Of a stretch of DNA of 64,000 nt, positions 1 to 8,622 are shown one piece after another (within the stretch, counting starts at the first letter, position 1; every line of letters begins with the position of its first letter). This DNA is from Tissierella praeacuta DSM 18095 (lineage in GTDB: Bacteria > Bacillota > Clostridia > Tissierellales > Tissierellaceae), in assembly GCF_900128955.1 (NCBI RefSeq), contig NZ_FQTY01000001.1, forward strand, positions 1 through 64,000, given 5' to 3'. The notes below the pieces were generated by a model that ran no database searches, was not told the DNA's origin, and saw nothing but the letters and a program-made list of their open reading frames with translations. Made by a program: the position numbers and the translations under genes.

Positions 1-258
1 ATGAAAACAATTGATGAATGGCTCAGAAGAAGAATTCGAATGATAACATGGAAAAGTTGGAAGAAGGTCAAGACGAAATTTGTTAACCTTAAGAAACTGG
101 GAGTAGCAAGAGAAAAGGCATGGGAATGGGCAAATACAAGAAAAGGCTACTGGCATACGGCCAATAGCTGGATTCTTGCAACAACCCTAACCAATGCTAG
201 GTTTGAAAAACAAGGTTATTTAAGTTTTCTTAAATATTACCTTGAAGTTAAAGTGTAA
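1..258 (+). CDS. ltrA: Group II intron reverse transcriptase/maturase, C-terminal fragment
   Basis: Partial gene entering from the left edge; the ATG at base 1 is not a real start. The 85 residues are the maturase-specific X domain (GIIM): a basic segment around WLRRRIRMITWKSWKKVKT, then the family hallmark EKAWEWANTRKGYW, then ANSWILATTLTN and GYLSFLKYY. This domain binds the intron RNA and helps it splice; with the reverse transcriptase domain, which would lie upstream, it drives retrohoming. No endonuclease domain follows and the stop comes just before intron domain V, as expected for an ORF placed in domain IV. Confident family call; whether the upstream part is intact cannot be seen. Confidence 0.93.
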   Translation: MKTIDEWLRRRIRMITWKSWKKVKTKFVNLKKLGVAREKAWEWANTRKGYWHTANSWILATTLTNARFEKQGYLSFLKYYLEVKV

Positions 259-342
259 ACTATGAAACCGCCGTATACCGAACGGTACGTACGGTGGTGA
301 GGGAGGTCGGTAAATAAATTAATTATTTACCTCCTACCCGAT
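1..342 (+). mobile_element. Group II intron, 3' part (truncated by window edge)
   Basis: The 3' end of a bacterial group II intron. It holds the end of the intron maturase gene, followed by a domain V-like hairpin (about 264-299: lower stem 267-275 with 290-298, upper stem 276-279 with 284-287, two-base bulge CG at 288-289) and a domain VI-like hairpin (about 303-342: stem 309-317 with 323-331, candidate branch-point A near 336, some 7 nt from the end). The likely 3' splice junction is after the AT at 341-342. The maturase ends without an HNH endonuclease domain, which is typical of endonuclease-less (class C-like) introns; the class is an inference. The 5' part lies outside the window. Confidence 0.85.
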
Positions 343-345
343 TTA

Positions 346-374
346 TTGACAATAGAAAACCTATATGGTAACTT
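346..374 (+). promoter_or_regulatory. Weak candidate sigma-A promoter for ppiC
   Basis: A perfect -35 TTGACA (346-351) sits four bases after the intron end, followed 17 bp later by a poor -10 (TAACTT, 369-374). It would drive the parvulin gene at 424. The -10 matches only three of six positions, so this is tentative. Confidence 0.3.
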
Positions 375-423
375 AGTAAGGATTGTGAATTATGTTTTAA
401 AATTTTAAAAAAGGAGAATACAT

Positions 424-1173
424 ATGAGTGAAAAAAGAGTGCTTGCAGTAGTTAATGGTAAAGAAATAACTGAGGATACTGTACTTAAGTTTCTTAATGA
501 TTTGGGACCTCAAATGGCAATGCAGTTTCAATCGCCAGAAGGTATTAAAAGAGTAGTAGATGAATTGGTAAATCAAGAATTAATATATTTAAACGCTTTA
601 GAAAATGAATTAGATAAGGAAGAAGGTTTTACTAAGGAATTAGAAAGACTGAAAGAAGGCTTGCTTAAACAATATGCCTTAAATAATATTTTATCTGAAG
701 TAACAGTGACAGAAGGTGAAATATTAGAGTTTTATAATAAAAACAAGGAAAATTTTAAGAAGCCAGAAACTGTAATTGCTAGTCATATTTTGGTGGATAA
801 TGAAGATAAAGCTAAAGATATTATAAATGAAATAAATAATGGACTTTCTTTTGAAGAAGCTGCACAAAGCTATTCATCCTGTCCTTCTAAGGAACGAGGA
901 GGAAATTTAGGCGAATTTACTAAAGGACAAATGGTTCCAGAGTTTGAAACAGCTGCTTTTAATATGGAAGTAGATACTATTTCAGAACCAGTAAAAACTC
1001 AATTTGGGTATCATATAATTAAACTATTAGCTAAAAATAAAGAATCCTTAAGTACATTTGATGAAATTAAAAAAGAGATAACTCAGCAAGTACTTGGAAT
1101 GAAGCAACAACAAGTTTATTTGGATAAAACTAATCAATTAAAACAAAAATATGAAGTAGTAAATAATATGTAA
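424..1173 (+). CDS. Parvulin-type peptidyl-prolyl cis/trans isomerase, cytoplasmic
   Basis: A PpiC/PrsA/SurA-related foldase of 249 residues. Residues about 10-105 form the helical chaperone part (start VVNGKEITEDTVLKFL is the SurA_N-like pattern) and about 117-205 the parvulin rotamase domain, seen in ASHILVDNEDKA, ERGGNLGEFTKGQMVPEFE and TQFGYHIIKL. Unlike PrsA it has no signal peptide, lipobox or membrane anchor, so it should act in the cytoplasm as a peptidyl-prolyl isomerase/chaperone. The ATG is set by AAGGAG at 412-417. It is followed by a strong terminator, so it is probably monocistronic. The intron sits directly upstream. Family is certain; clients are unknown. Confidence 0.9.
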   Translation: MSEKRVLAVVNGKEITEDTVLKFLNDLGPQMAMQFQSPEGIKRVVDELVNQELIYLNALENELDKEEGFTKELERLKEGLLKQYALNNILSEVTVTEGEILEFYNKNKENFKKPETVIASHILVDNEDKAKDIINEINNGLSFEEAAQSYSSCPSKERGGNLGEFTKGQMVPEFETAAFNMEVDTISEPVKTQFGYHIIKLLAKNKESLSTFDEIKKEITQQVLGMKQQQVYLDKTNQLKQKYEVVNNM

Positions 1174-1177
1174 GAAT

Positions 1178-1204
1178 GAGAGGTATTATACCTCTCTTTT
1201 TTTA
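1178..1204 (+). terminator. Rho-independent terminator after the parvulin gene
   Basis: GAGAGGTAT (1178-1186) pairs with ATACCTCTC (1188-1196), followed by eight T. It separates the parvulin gene from the nqr operon. Confidence 0.9.
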
Positions 1205-1327
1205 AACTAATAACTTTAATAAGTTTATTGTTACATTTAATTACTTAACTTACAAATGTTATTTTAGGAGAAAATTGGGAATATATCAATATAGTAGATT
1301 AATTTATCAATATATGGGGGTGTTATT

Positions 1328-2308
1328 TTGAGTTTGGAAAATTTTTCAAAGCATTTTATTAAGCAAAAGATGATGCGAACAGTTATTATTTCTTTAATAC
1401 CAATAGTATTTGCATCTATCTATTTTTTTGGATGGAGGACACTAATACTTTTGGGAATTGTTACAATGGCAGGGGTAGCAACAGAATGGAGTTTTGAAAA
1501 AAATTACAATAAGAAGGTGTCAGAGGCAATATTTGTTAGTTGTATTTTATATACTATGACATTGCCTCCCACTACTCCCTATTGGATAGCAGTGGTGGGG
1601 ATTATATTTGGCATTTTATTTGGTAAGGAGGTATTTGGAGGATTTGGAAAAAATGTATTTAATCCAGCCTTAGTTGCTAGAGCATTTGTATATGTATGTT
1701 TTCCTACACCATTAACTATAGAGTGGTCAAAGGCTTCCTTGAAATTTCCAGGTGGATTTAGTAATTATATAACAGAAGGAGTCGAGACCGTATCTCAAGC
1801 AACACCTATGCTTTTATTTAGAGATACTGGTAAAATGACATCTTTAATAGATTTACTTATAGGAAATGTATCTGGCTCTATAGGAGAGACTTCTGCTATT
1901 TTAATAATATTGGCAGGAATTTATCTAATTTATAAGAAGGTTGCTTCATGGCAGATAATGTCTGGTGTGTTAATTGGATTTACTGGATTAAGTGGCATTC
2001 TATATCTATTGGGAAATAGCCAAATTCCAAATCCTATCTTTGGTGTTTTAGCAGGTGGATTATTATTTGGTACTGTATTTATGGCAACAGACCCAATATC
2101 TGCTCCAAAAACTAAAGAGGGAAAATGGATTTATGGTATTCTTATAGGTGTAGTTACGGTAATTATTAGAGGATATGCTTTATTCGCTGGAGGCATGATG
2201 TTTGCCATACTTATTGGAAATACATTTGCACCCATAATAGATGAGGGAGTTAACTCCTATAAGCGATATAAAAAGGATAAGGCTAAAGAAAAAGAGGTGG
2301 CAATATGA
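1328..2308 (+). CDS. nqrB: NQR sodium pump subunit B (NqrB/RnfD family)
   Basis: Polytopic membrane subunit of the Na+-translocating NADH:quinone oxidoreductase / Rnf superfamily. Family signatures are GKNVFNPALVARAF and a covalent-FMN site of the form S-Q-A-T (Thr159) in place of the usual S-G-A-T. With 326 residues it is RnfD-sized, lacking the long N-terminal extension of proteobacterial NqrB (about 410). It starts at TTG 1328 behind GGGGGTG and is the first gene of a tightly packed nqrBCDEF operon; nqrA, which normally precedes nqrB, is absent here. The electron path normally runs through its flavin, and it forms the Na+ channel. Assignment to NQR rather than RNF rests mainly on its partners NqrD, NqrE and NqrF. 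Confidence 0.88.
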   Translation: MSLENFSKHFIKQKMMRTVIISLIPIVFASIYFFGWRTLILLGIVTMAGVATEWSFEKNYNKKVSEAIFVSCILYTMTLPPTTPYWIAVVGIIFGILFGKEVFGGFGKNVFNPALVARAFVYVCFPTPLTIEWSKASLKFPGGFSNYITEGVETVSQATPMLLFRDTGKMTSLIDLLIGNVSGSIGETSAILIILAGIYLIYKKVASWQIMSGVLIGFTGLSGILYLLGNSQIPNPIFGVLAGGLLFGTVFMATDPISAPKTKEGKWIYGILIGVVTVIIRGYALFAGGMMFAILIGNTFAPIIDEGVNSYKRYKKDKAKEKEVAI

Positions 2309-2910
2309 AAAAATCTTTTAGTTTTCCAATAGTTTTTATGGTTATACTCACTGCTTTTTTCACTTTTATATTAGCTTTTTTAAACTACAGTACTGCTGAT
2401 AGAATTGCTTTTAATCAAGAAATAGAATTAAGTAAGAAACTTCTATATATTTTTGATATTCAGCCATTATCTGAAAATCCTAATGATATTAATCAAGCTT
2501 TTATGGATAATATAGATAATATAGGATCAGAGGATGAACCAATGTATATATATTATGGAGAAAACAAAGAAGTCTTAGGATATGCTGTGCCTATAAGCGG
2601 TTCTGGTCTTTGGGGAAGCATAGAGGGGTATGTTGGTGTTTCATCAGATTATTCAACAATTCTTGGATTGGACTTTACCTCTCATAGTGAAACACCAGGA
2701 CTAGGTGGTAGAATATCAGAAGATTGGTACAAAGAGCAATTTAGAGGAATTGATATAACGGAATCACAAAATGGAAATTATATTATATACAGACCATCAG
2801 CAGGAGGAAATATAGATGCTATAGCAGGTGCAACATTAACATCAAAATCTGTAAGCAAATTATTAAATGAAGATCTTGATAAATTTATTAAAGAAAGAAA
2901 GGGGGAATAG
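2305..2910 (+). CDS. nqrC: NQR subunit C (FMN-binding, NqrC/RnfG family)
   Basis: A single N-terminal membrane helix (about 7-28) followed by an extracytoplasmic FMN-binding domain. The ApbE flavinylation motif is near the C-terminus, D171-x-x-A-G-A-T177 followed by LTS, where FMN would be linked to Thr177 by a phosphoester. SHSETPGLGGRI is the conserved flavin-domain motif. At 201 residues it is nearer RnfG than NqrC (about 257). The ATG overlaps the nqrB stop by 4 bp, implying translational coupling. It passes electrons between the membrane [2Fe-2S] site and NqrB. An ApbE flavin transferase must exist, but it is not in this window. Confidence 0.9.
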   Translation: MKKSFSFPIVFMVILTAFFTFILAFLNYSTADRIAFNQEIELSKKLLYIFDIQPLSENPNDINQAFMDNIDNIGSEDEPMYIYYGENKEVLGYAVPISGSGLWGSIEGYVGVSSDYSTILGLDFTSHSETPGLGGRISEDWYKEQFRGIDITESQNGNYIIYRPSAGGNIDAIAGATLTSKSVSKLLNEDLDKFIKERKGE

Positions 2911-2913
2911 AAA

Positions 2914-3552
2914 GTGGCAGGAGATAGCCCTAAAAAAATATTCAAAATGGGACTTTGGGAAGATAATCCTGTATTAGTTCAAATAATAGGTATATGTTCC
3001 GCATTGGCCGTAACTAATCTTATGTTAAATTCATTAATTATGGGAGTAGGACTAATCTTTGTTACTGCATTATCATCTTTCACTGTATCTTTGATTAGAA
3101 CTTTTACTCCTAAGCATATTAGAATGATGGTACAAGTACTTATAATAGCAGCATATGTAATCATAGTAGATATTTTTCTAAAGGCATATATGCCTGAAAT
3201 GAGTAAGGCATTAGGACCTTATGTAGGCTTGATTATTACAAACTGTATAATAATGGGCAGAGCAGAAGCCTATGCCCAAAAAAATCCACCTATACCTTCA
3301 TTTTTAGATGGGGTGGCATCAGGCTTAGGTTATACATTAGTTCTTCTAATAATAGCATTTTTTAGAGAACTATTAGGATTTGGAACGATTTTTGGTATTC
3401 AGGTTTTGGGAGACTGGTGGACACCTTGGACTATTATGATAATGCCGCCAGCAGCTTTTTTTATTCTAGCAGTTATTATTTGGGTAGCTAAAAATGTGAG
3501 AGAAAAAGAAAAGAGAGAAGATAAAAAGAAAGGTCAGGTGGTTAGCCAATGA
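2914..3552 (+). CDS. nqrD: NQR subunit D
   Basis: Six-helix membrane subunit of 212 residues, clearly NqrD-like: IIGICSALAVTN early on, IRMMVQVLIIAAYVIIVD, and ITNCIIMGRAEAYA with PPIPSFLDG after it. The two half-membrane cysteines (in GICSA and ITNCI) are those which, with the NqrE pair, hold the intramembrane [2Fe-2S] cluster of the pump. It starts at GTG 2914, eight bases after GGGGG. The C-terminal tail is rich in Lys/Glu and cytoplasmic by charge. It overlaps nqrE by 4 bp. Confidence 0.93.
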   Translation: MAGDSPKKIFKMGLWEDNPVLVQIIGICSALAVTNLMLNSLIMGVGLIFVTALSSFTVSLIRTFTPKHIRMMVQVLIIAAYVIIVDIFLKAYMPEMSKALGPYVGLIITNCIIMGRAEAYAQKNPPIPSFLDGVASGLGYTLVLLIIAFFRELLGFGTIFGIQVLGDWWTPWTIMIMPPAAFFILAVIIWVAKNVREKEKREDKKKGQVVSQ

Positions 3553-4139
3553 TAGAACTTAATCCTTTCGTTATATTTTTTGCGGCAATATTTACAAATA
3601 ATATGATATTTAGTAATTTTCTAGGCATGTGTTCATTTATAGCCGTTTCAAGAGAAATACCTACTTCTCTTGGATTGGGGCAGGCCGTTACATTTGTTTT
3701 AGCTTGTACAACTATAATAAATTATCTTATATATCATTATGTTCTACTGCCACTACATTTAGAGTATTTAAGGTTTATAGTTTTTATTATAAGTATAGCC
3801 GCTTTTGTACAACTTTTAGAGATGATTGTTGAAAGATATCTTCCTAATCTATATTATGCACTTGGAATATTTTTACCATTAATAACTGTTAATTGTGCTA
3901 TTTTAGGAGTTTCATTATTTATGATAATTCGTAACTATAATCTTCTTCAATCTATTGGTTTTAGTATTGGTTCAGGAATAGGATGGACACTAGCTATAGT
4001 TGCTTTGGCTGGTATTAGACAGAAAATGAAGAAAGCATCTGTACCTAAGGGGCTTGAAGGACCAGGGATAACACTGATTATCACTGGGTTAATGGCATTA
4101 GCATTTATAGGTTTTTCAGGCATAGTCCAAATTCAATAA
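3549..4139 (+). CDS. nqrE: NQR subunit E
   Basis: Six-helix membrane subunit of 196 residues, inverted-topology partner of NqrD. FLGMCSFIAVS and GIFLPLITVNCAI carry the two conserved cysteines for the intramembrane [2Fe-2S] cluster; GWTLAIVALAGIRQKMK and the closing GLMALAFIGFSG are specific to NqrE rather than RnfA. Length matches the family. It is coupled to nqrD by an ATGA overlap and lies 13 bp ahead of nqrF. Confidence 0.94.
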   Translation: MIELNPFVIFFAAIFTNNMIFSNFLGMCSFIAVSREIPTSLGLGQAVTFVLACTTIINYLIYHYVLLPLHLEYLRFIVFIISIAAFVQLLEMIVERYLPNLYYALGIFLPLITVNCAILGVSLFMIIRNYNLLQSIGFSIGSGIGWTLAIVALAGIRQKMKKASVPKGLEGPGITLIITGLMALAFIGFSGIVQIQ

Positions 4140-4152
4140 TGGGGGAAAAAAT

Positions 4153-5256
4153 ATGAATGAGATAATAATAACCACAGCAACTGTTACGGGCATTTCGGCC
4201 ATATTTGCATTTTTACTTACTCTTGCGGATAAAACTATAGGAAATTATGGAGAAGTAAAATTAACTATAAACAATGATAAGGAATATATAGTTAATGGAG
4301 GTTCTTCTCTTTTATCCACTTTAATTGAAGAAAAGATTTTTATCCCCTCTGCTTGTGGGGGGAAGGGAACTTGTGGGTATTGTAAAGTAAAAGTTATTGA
4401 TGGTGGAGGTCCTGTGTTGCCAACTGAAACTCCTTTTTTAACAGAAGATGAGTTGAAAGACAATATTAGACTCTCTTGTCAATGTAAAGTAAAAGAGAAT
4501 ATTAAAATTCAGATACCAGAAGAACTATTTAATGTAAAAGAATATATTGCAACAGTGGAAGAAATAGAAGATATGACTTCAGTAATCAAAAGATTGAGAA
4601 TTAGATTACCAGAAGGAGAGGAAATTAAATTTAAACCAGGTCAGTTTATTCAGTTTAAAGCACCTATTTATGATGGGAATGATGAAGAAGTTTATAGAGC
4701 TTATTCTATAGCATCTTCTCCTTCAGATAAGGGATATATTGAATTATTCATAGGATATGTACCTGGTGGTAAATGTACTACCTATGTACATAAACATTTG
4801 AAAGTAGGAGATACTGTCCAAATTAATGGACCCTATGGAGATTTTTATTTTCACGATGATAATGATAGGGAAGTTATACTAGTTGCAGCTGGAACAGGAA
4901 TAGCTCCTATACTTTCTATACTTAAGCATATGAAAGAGTATAATATAAATAGAAAAGCAAGGTTTTATTTTGGGGCAAAAACTCCAGATGATTTATTTTT
5001 ATTAGACTATTTTAAGGAGTTAGAGGAAACTCTTTTTGATTTTAAATTTATTCCTACTTTATCAAGGGTGAGTGAGGAACATAATTGGACTGGAGAAAAA
5101 GGCAGGGTAAATAATACTATAGAAAGACATCTTGAGAGTCCTGAAAATAAAGAAGCTTATCTTTGTGGAAATCCACCAATGATAGACTCTATGGTAAAAG
5201 CCCTTGTAAATAAAGGCTTGCCAGAAGAATTAATATATTTCGATAAATTTGATTAA
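4153..5256 (+). CDS. nqrF: NQR subunit F, NADH-oxidising flavoprotein with [2Fe-2S] ferredoxin domain
   Basis: The electron entry subunit, which oxidises NADH on FAD and passes electrons to a [2Fe-2S] cluster. An N-terminal helix (about 5-24) anchors it. The ferredoxin domain has ligands C68-x5-C74-x2-C77-x31-C109, a spacing typical of NqrF. A ferredoxin-NADP reductase-like domain follows: FAD site RAYSIASSP, nucleotide site AAGTGIAPILS, YLCGNPPM, and the terminal KFD. At 367 residues it is somewhat shorter than Vibrio NqrF (about 407). It occupies the operon position where rnfB would stand in clostridial rnfCDGEAB. A terminator follows directly. Confidence 0.94.
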   Translation: MNEIIITTATVTGISAIFAFLLTLADKTIGNYGEVKLTINNDKEYIVNGGSSLLSTLIEEKIFIPSACGGKGTCGYCKVKVIDGGGPVLPTETPFLTEDELKDNIRLSCQCKVKENIKIQIPEELFNVKEYIATVEEIEDMTSVIKRLRIRLPEGEEIKFKPGQFIQFKAPIYDGNDEEVYRAYSIASSPSDKGYIELFIGYVPGGKCTTYVHKHLKVGDTVQINGPYGDFYFHDDNDREVILVAAGTGIAPILSILKHMKEYNINRKARFYFGAKTPDDLFLLDYFKELEETLFDFKFIPTLSRVSEEHNWTGEKGRVNNTIERHLESPENKEAYLCGNPPMIDSMVKALVNKGLPEELIYFDKFD

Positions 5257-5284
5257 GAGAAATCCATTAGGTTTCTCTTTTTTT
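5256..5284 (+). terminator. Terminator of the nqr operon
   Basis: AGAGAAATCC / GGTTTCTCT hairpin (one-base bulge, ATTA loop) starting inside the nqrF stop codon, followed by seven or more T. Confidence 0.85.
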
Positions 5285-5363
5285 GTGGACTAATATTATA
5301 TATTTTATGATATAATTAAATATGTATATAAATTATATACAAAAAATCCTAGGGGGATAGATA

Positions 5364-6710
5364 ATGAAACTCGAATTATTCGACTTTATAGATGAAACCT
5401 TAGAGCTTATAGAAGAAAGAAAGGAAAGCATAGAAAATGTAGCAAATTCTTTAGAAAAATTTTTCACTGACAGTTTTTTTATAAAGGATCATTTTTTAAA
5501 TGTTAATTATAGAATTAAATCTCCAGAAAGTCTAAGAGAAAAAATATTGCGTCATAATTTCTACATAAAATATAAGACTCCAGAGAATTTATTAAATAAT
5601 CTATCAGATTTAATAGGTTTTAGAATTGAATGTAGATTTATTGAAGATGAAGAAAAAATTTATAAAGATATTATGAAATTATTTGAGATAAAATGCGAAA
5701 ATGGCTTTTATACTAATCATCTTAATTCAAATATTTTATTACAATTAGATGAGAAACAACCACAGAAGCAAAAAAACGGATTTGAAATATATAAAATTGA
5801 TGGTAAGTATTGTAAAGATGGAAATTGTATTAACTTTGAGTTGCAGATAAAATCTTTAGTAAATGTTTTTTGGGGAGAAATAGACCATAGGGTATTATAT
5901 AAAAACTTTAACTATATGCTAACTGAAGATTTTTTTAGAGATATTATGTCTTCTATAAAAGACAATTTATCTATGATTGACAGACAACTAATGCTTGTAT
6001 ATAATCATTTAAATGGAATGGATGCAAGCAATTCTTTAAACAAAAAAGTTCAGTTACAAGCTTTATTGTCAAAGATTATTCATGATATCTATATAGTCAA
6101 AATAAGACAAGAAATAGGATTTGTTGTGGATTTTAAAAAGTCTACAGATGTAATTGTAAACTATATTTTTATGAAGGGTGGACCTGAAGAATCAGAAAAC
6201 TATAGTGTGAATTTCCTTAGAATATTAAATAGATTAAATGAAATAGGTAAGAACGATATATCCTTTAACAGATATATAAATTTTGAAAGAGAGATTTTTT
6301 TCAATGATGACTTTACAAGAAAAATTGGTAGTAGAATTCTTGAGATAATAAATAAAGACTTTAGATGGAATTTATTTTTTAGAATAATATTTGAAATAGA
6401 AGAAGGTAACAATGCAGAAGACTTTGAAGGCTTTATGATATTTATTAGATATAGATTTTATGAGAATTTAATGCTTAAATTGGAAAATAAAGATATGGAA
6501 GAATATGAAAAAGATGAAATAATTAATTATGTAATGGAGGATATTGCTACTGCATTTTCAAAAGAGATTGATATTGATTTTTTAAGTGATTGCAGTATTA
6601 AGTCTTTAAATTATAATATAGGGAATCTCTTTGATAAAATAGATTCTTTTATGGATTGGAAAGAAAATAAAGAAAAAATATCAGAGGCAATATTAAATCA
6701 TGATTTTTAA
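5364..6710 (+). CDS. RelA/SpoT-domain protein with long unknown C-terminal half
   Basis: Residues about 45-180 match the (p)ppGpp synthetase fold: R50-x-K52 (YRIKSPESL), D82-LIGFR87 matching the metal-binding DxxGxR motif, and E159-LQIKS followed by GEIDH175-RVLYK, matching the ExQIRT / WAExEHxxxYK region of RelA/SpoT synthetases. There is no HD hydrolase domain before it and no TGS or ACT after it. About 260 residues beyond the domain are mostly helical and acidic with no motif I recognise. It may be a small alarmone synthetase-like enzyme or a toxic RelA/SpoT-fold pyrophosphotransferase; the sequence does not decide. ATG behind AGGGGG; monocistronic, with its own terminator. Confidence 0.75.
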   Translation: MKLELFDFIDETLELIEERKESIENVANSLEKFFTDSFFIKDHFLNVNYRIKSPESLREKILRHNFYIKYKTPENLLNNLSDLIGFRIECRFIEDEEKIYKDIMKLFEIKCENGFYTNHLNSNILLQLDEKQPQKQKNGFEIYKIDGKYCKDGNCINFELQIKSLVNVFWGEIDHRVLYKNFNYMLTEDFFRDIMSSIKDNLSMIDRQLMLVYNHLNGMDASNSLNKKVQLQALLSKIIHDIYIVKIRQEIGFVVDFKKSTDVIVNYIFMKGGPEESENYSVNFLRILNRLNEIGKNDISFNRYINFEREIFFNDDFTRKIGSRILEIINKDFRWNLFFRIIFEIEEGNNAEDFEGFMIFIRYRFYENLMLKLENKDMEEYEKDEIINYVMEDIATAFSKEIDIDFLSDCSIKSLNYNIGNLFDKIDSFMDWKENKEKISEAILNHDF

Positions 6711-6739
6711 AGTATTTGAAAAAATCAAATACTTTTTTT
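6711..6739 (+). terminator. Terminator after the RelA/SpoT-domain gene
   Basis: AGTATTTGA (6711-6719) pairs with TCAAATACT (6724-6732) around an AAAA loop, then seven T. Confidence 0.88.
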
Positions 6740-6784
6740 CTTATTGGGTAAAAATATATTGTAAGGTAGAAAGGAGCTGAAAAG

Positions 6785-8545
6785 ATGAAATTTTTTAGTA
6801 AAGTAAAAACCACGTTGTTAAGTATAAGAGAAAGTATTAAAAGATTTCCTATAACTGTAACTATGTCTACAATTTTGGCTATTTTGTTAATTTATATGAA
6901 TGAAACACATTTAACTAGAGAGAGTCGAGAAATATTGGAAAAAATAAACCTAATAATAGGGCTTAGTATTCCTTTATCATTATGTATTGGATTATTAGTA
7001 GAGAAGTTTCTTTGGAAAAACAAATCAATTGAGATATTGTTATATGGTATTGGAATTGGATTTTTAGTATTATATTACTTTAATTTTATAAATGATTATA
7101 AAATGGTGCCTATGTCTAGATACTTAGGAACTATGATGTTTTTTTTATTGTCTTCTTTATATATACAGAGGATTGGAAAGAATAATAAGTATGAGTATTA
7201 CTTAATGGATATATGGTCTAGTTTTACTTTAACATTTGTATATTCATTTGTTTTATATTTTGGTGTAGCAGCAATACTTTTTACTATAGAGAAGCTATTC
7301 GATGTAAATATTCATGGTGAAATTTATTATTATATGTTTTTAATAGTATCTTTAGTATTTGCAGTGTCCTTATTTTTATCTAAATTTCCATCTATGGAAG
7401 AAGAATATGATGAAGTAGAGTATACTAAGGCATTGAAGATACTTTTAATATATATAGTAATTCCTTTAATAACTATATATACAGTAATACTATATGTTTA
7501 TTTTGGAAAGATACTTATAACAAGGGAATGGCCTAGAGGATTAGTGTCACATTTAGTATTATGGTACTCAACATTGGCCGTAGGAGTAATATTTTTAATA
7601 ACTCCAATATTAGAAAATAGTAAAGTAGCAAAATTATTTAAGGATTTATTTCCTAAAATAATACTTCCAGTAATTTTTATGATGTTTATGTCTATTTATC
7701 AAAGAATATCTCAATATGGAATAACTGAAAATAGATATTATATAGTGACCCTTGGACTGTGGGTATTGGGAATAATGTTATATTTTTCATTTAAAAAACC
7801 TTTGAAAAATATTATTATACCTATAAGTTTATCTTTAATTATATTAAATTCAGTATATGGGCCTCTAAGTAGTTTTGTTATTTCAAAGTTTAGTCAAAAT
7901 AAAAGATTTGAAAATATATTAGTTAGAAATAATATGTTAAGTAATGGTCAAATAGTTAAAAATAGTGAAATATCTTTAGATGATAAAAGGGAAATAAGCA
8001 ATATAATAAGCTATTTTGATTCAAATCACGGGTTAAAGGATATAAAAGCATTGCCAAAGGATTTTGATTTAGATAGGATGGAGGACGTACTTGGATTTGA
8101 ATATAAACCTTATTATTTATATGAGAAAGATAGATATTTCTACTATAGTGTAAATAACACAGAAGATGCTATTGATATAAAAGGATATGATCATTATGTA
8201 CGGATGAACTCATGGAATGAAAATAAAATAGAAGTTTCTGGGCTTGATTTACAATATAATAGATTAGGAAATTCTTTGATTGTTTCTAAAGAAGATAATA
8301 TTATATTTGAGCAGGATATGCTTCAGTTTGTAAATGATATATACCAAAAACAAAAAAATAAATTACAAAACGAAAATAAAAATTATATGAGTTATAAGGA
8401 TATGGCATATGAAATTGTTTTTAGTGGTATTGAGGAGAATATAAATTTTAAATTTATATTTACTGATGTAAGTGGAAGGATAGAAGATGATAATAATTTA
8501 GTTATTCAAAGTATAGATTTTATTCTATTAATTGGGAATAAATAA
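6785..8545 (+). CDS. DUF4153 family membrane protein
   Basis: A 586-residue protein with about ten hydrophobic helices in residues 20-370 and a soluble, presumably external, C-terminal region (about 375-586). The pattern WSSFTLTFVYSFVLYFGVAAILFTIEKLF and the later GKILITREWPRGLVSHLVLWYSTLAVGVIFL resemble the DUF4153 family. Function is unknown. It follows a terminator and has its own AAGGAG site. No partner genes suggest a role. Confidence 0.7.
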   Translation: MKFFSKVKTTLLSIRESIKRFPITVTMSTILAILLIYMNETHLTRESREILEKINLIIGLSIPLSLCIGLLVEKFLWKNKSIEILLYGIGIGFLVLYYFNFINDYKMVPMSRYLGTMMFFLLSSLYIQRIGKNNKYEYYLMDIWSSFTLTFVYSFVLYFGVAAILFTIEKLFDVNIHGEIYYYMFLIVSLVFAVSLFLSKFPSMEEEYDEVEYTKALKILLIYIVIPLITIYTVILYVYFGKILITREWPRGLVSHLVLWYSTLAVGVIFLITPILENSKVAKLFKDLFPKIILPVIFMMFMSIYQRISQYGITENRYYIVTLGLWVLGIMLYFSFKKPLKNIIIPISLSLIILNSVYGPLSSFVISKFSQNKRFENILVRNNMLSNGQIVKNSEISLDDKREISNIISYFDSNHGLKDIKALPKDFDLDRMEDVLGFEYKPYYLYEKDRYFYYSVNNTEDAIDIKGYDHYVRMNSWNENKIEVSGLDLQYNRLGNSLIVSKEDNIIFEQDMLQFVNDIYQKQKNKLQNENKNYMSYKDMAYEIVFSGIEENINFKFIFTDVSGRIEDDNNLVIQSIDFILLIGNK

Positions 8546-8622
8546 TAATATGAGTATGAATTTTATTTTATGATAAATAGTAGTATAATATCTATTTGGA
8601 ATACTAGCAAAGGAGGCTTACC

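Noticed and set aside
2914-4139. Reading nqrD/nqrE as rnfE/rnfA
   Set aside because: ITNCIIMGRAEAYA, PPIPSFLDG and the GLMALAFIGFSG ending fit NqrD/NqrE better, and the operon ends in nqrF with no rnfB or rnfC.
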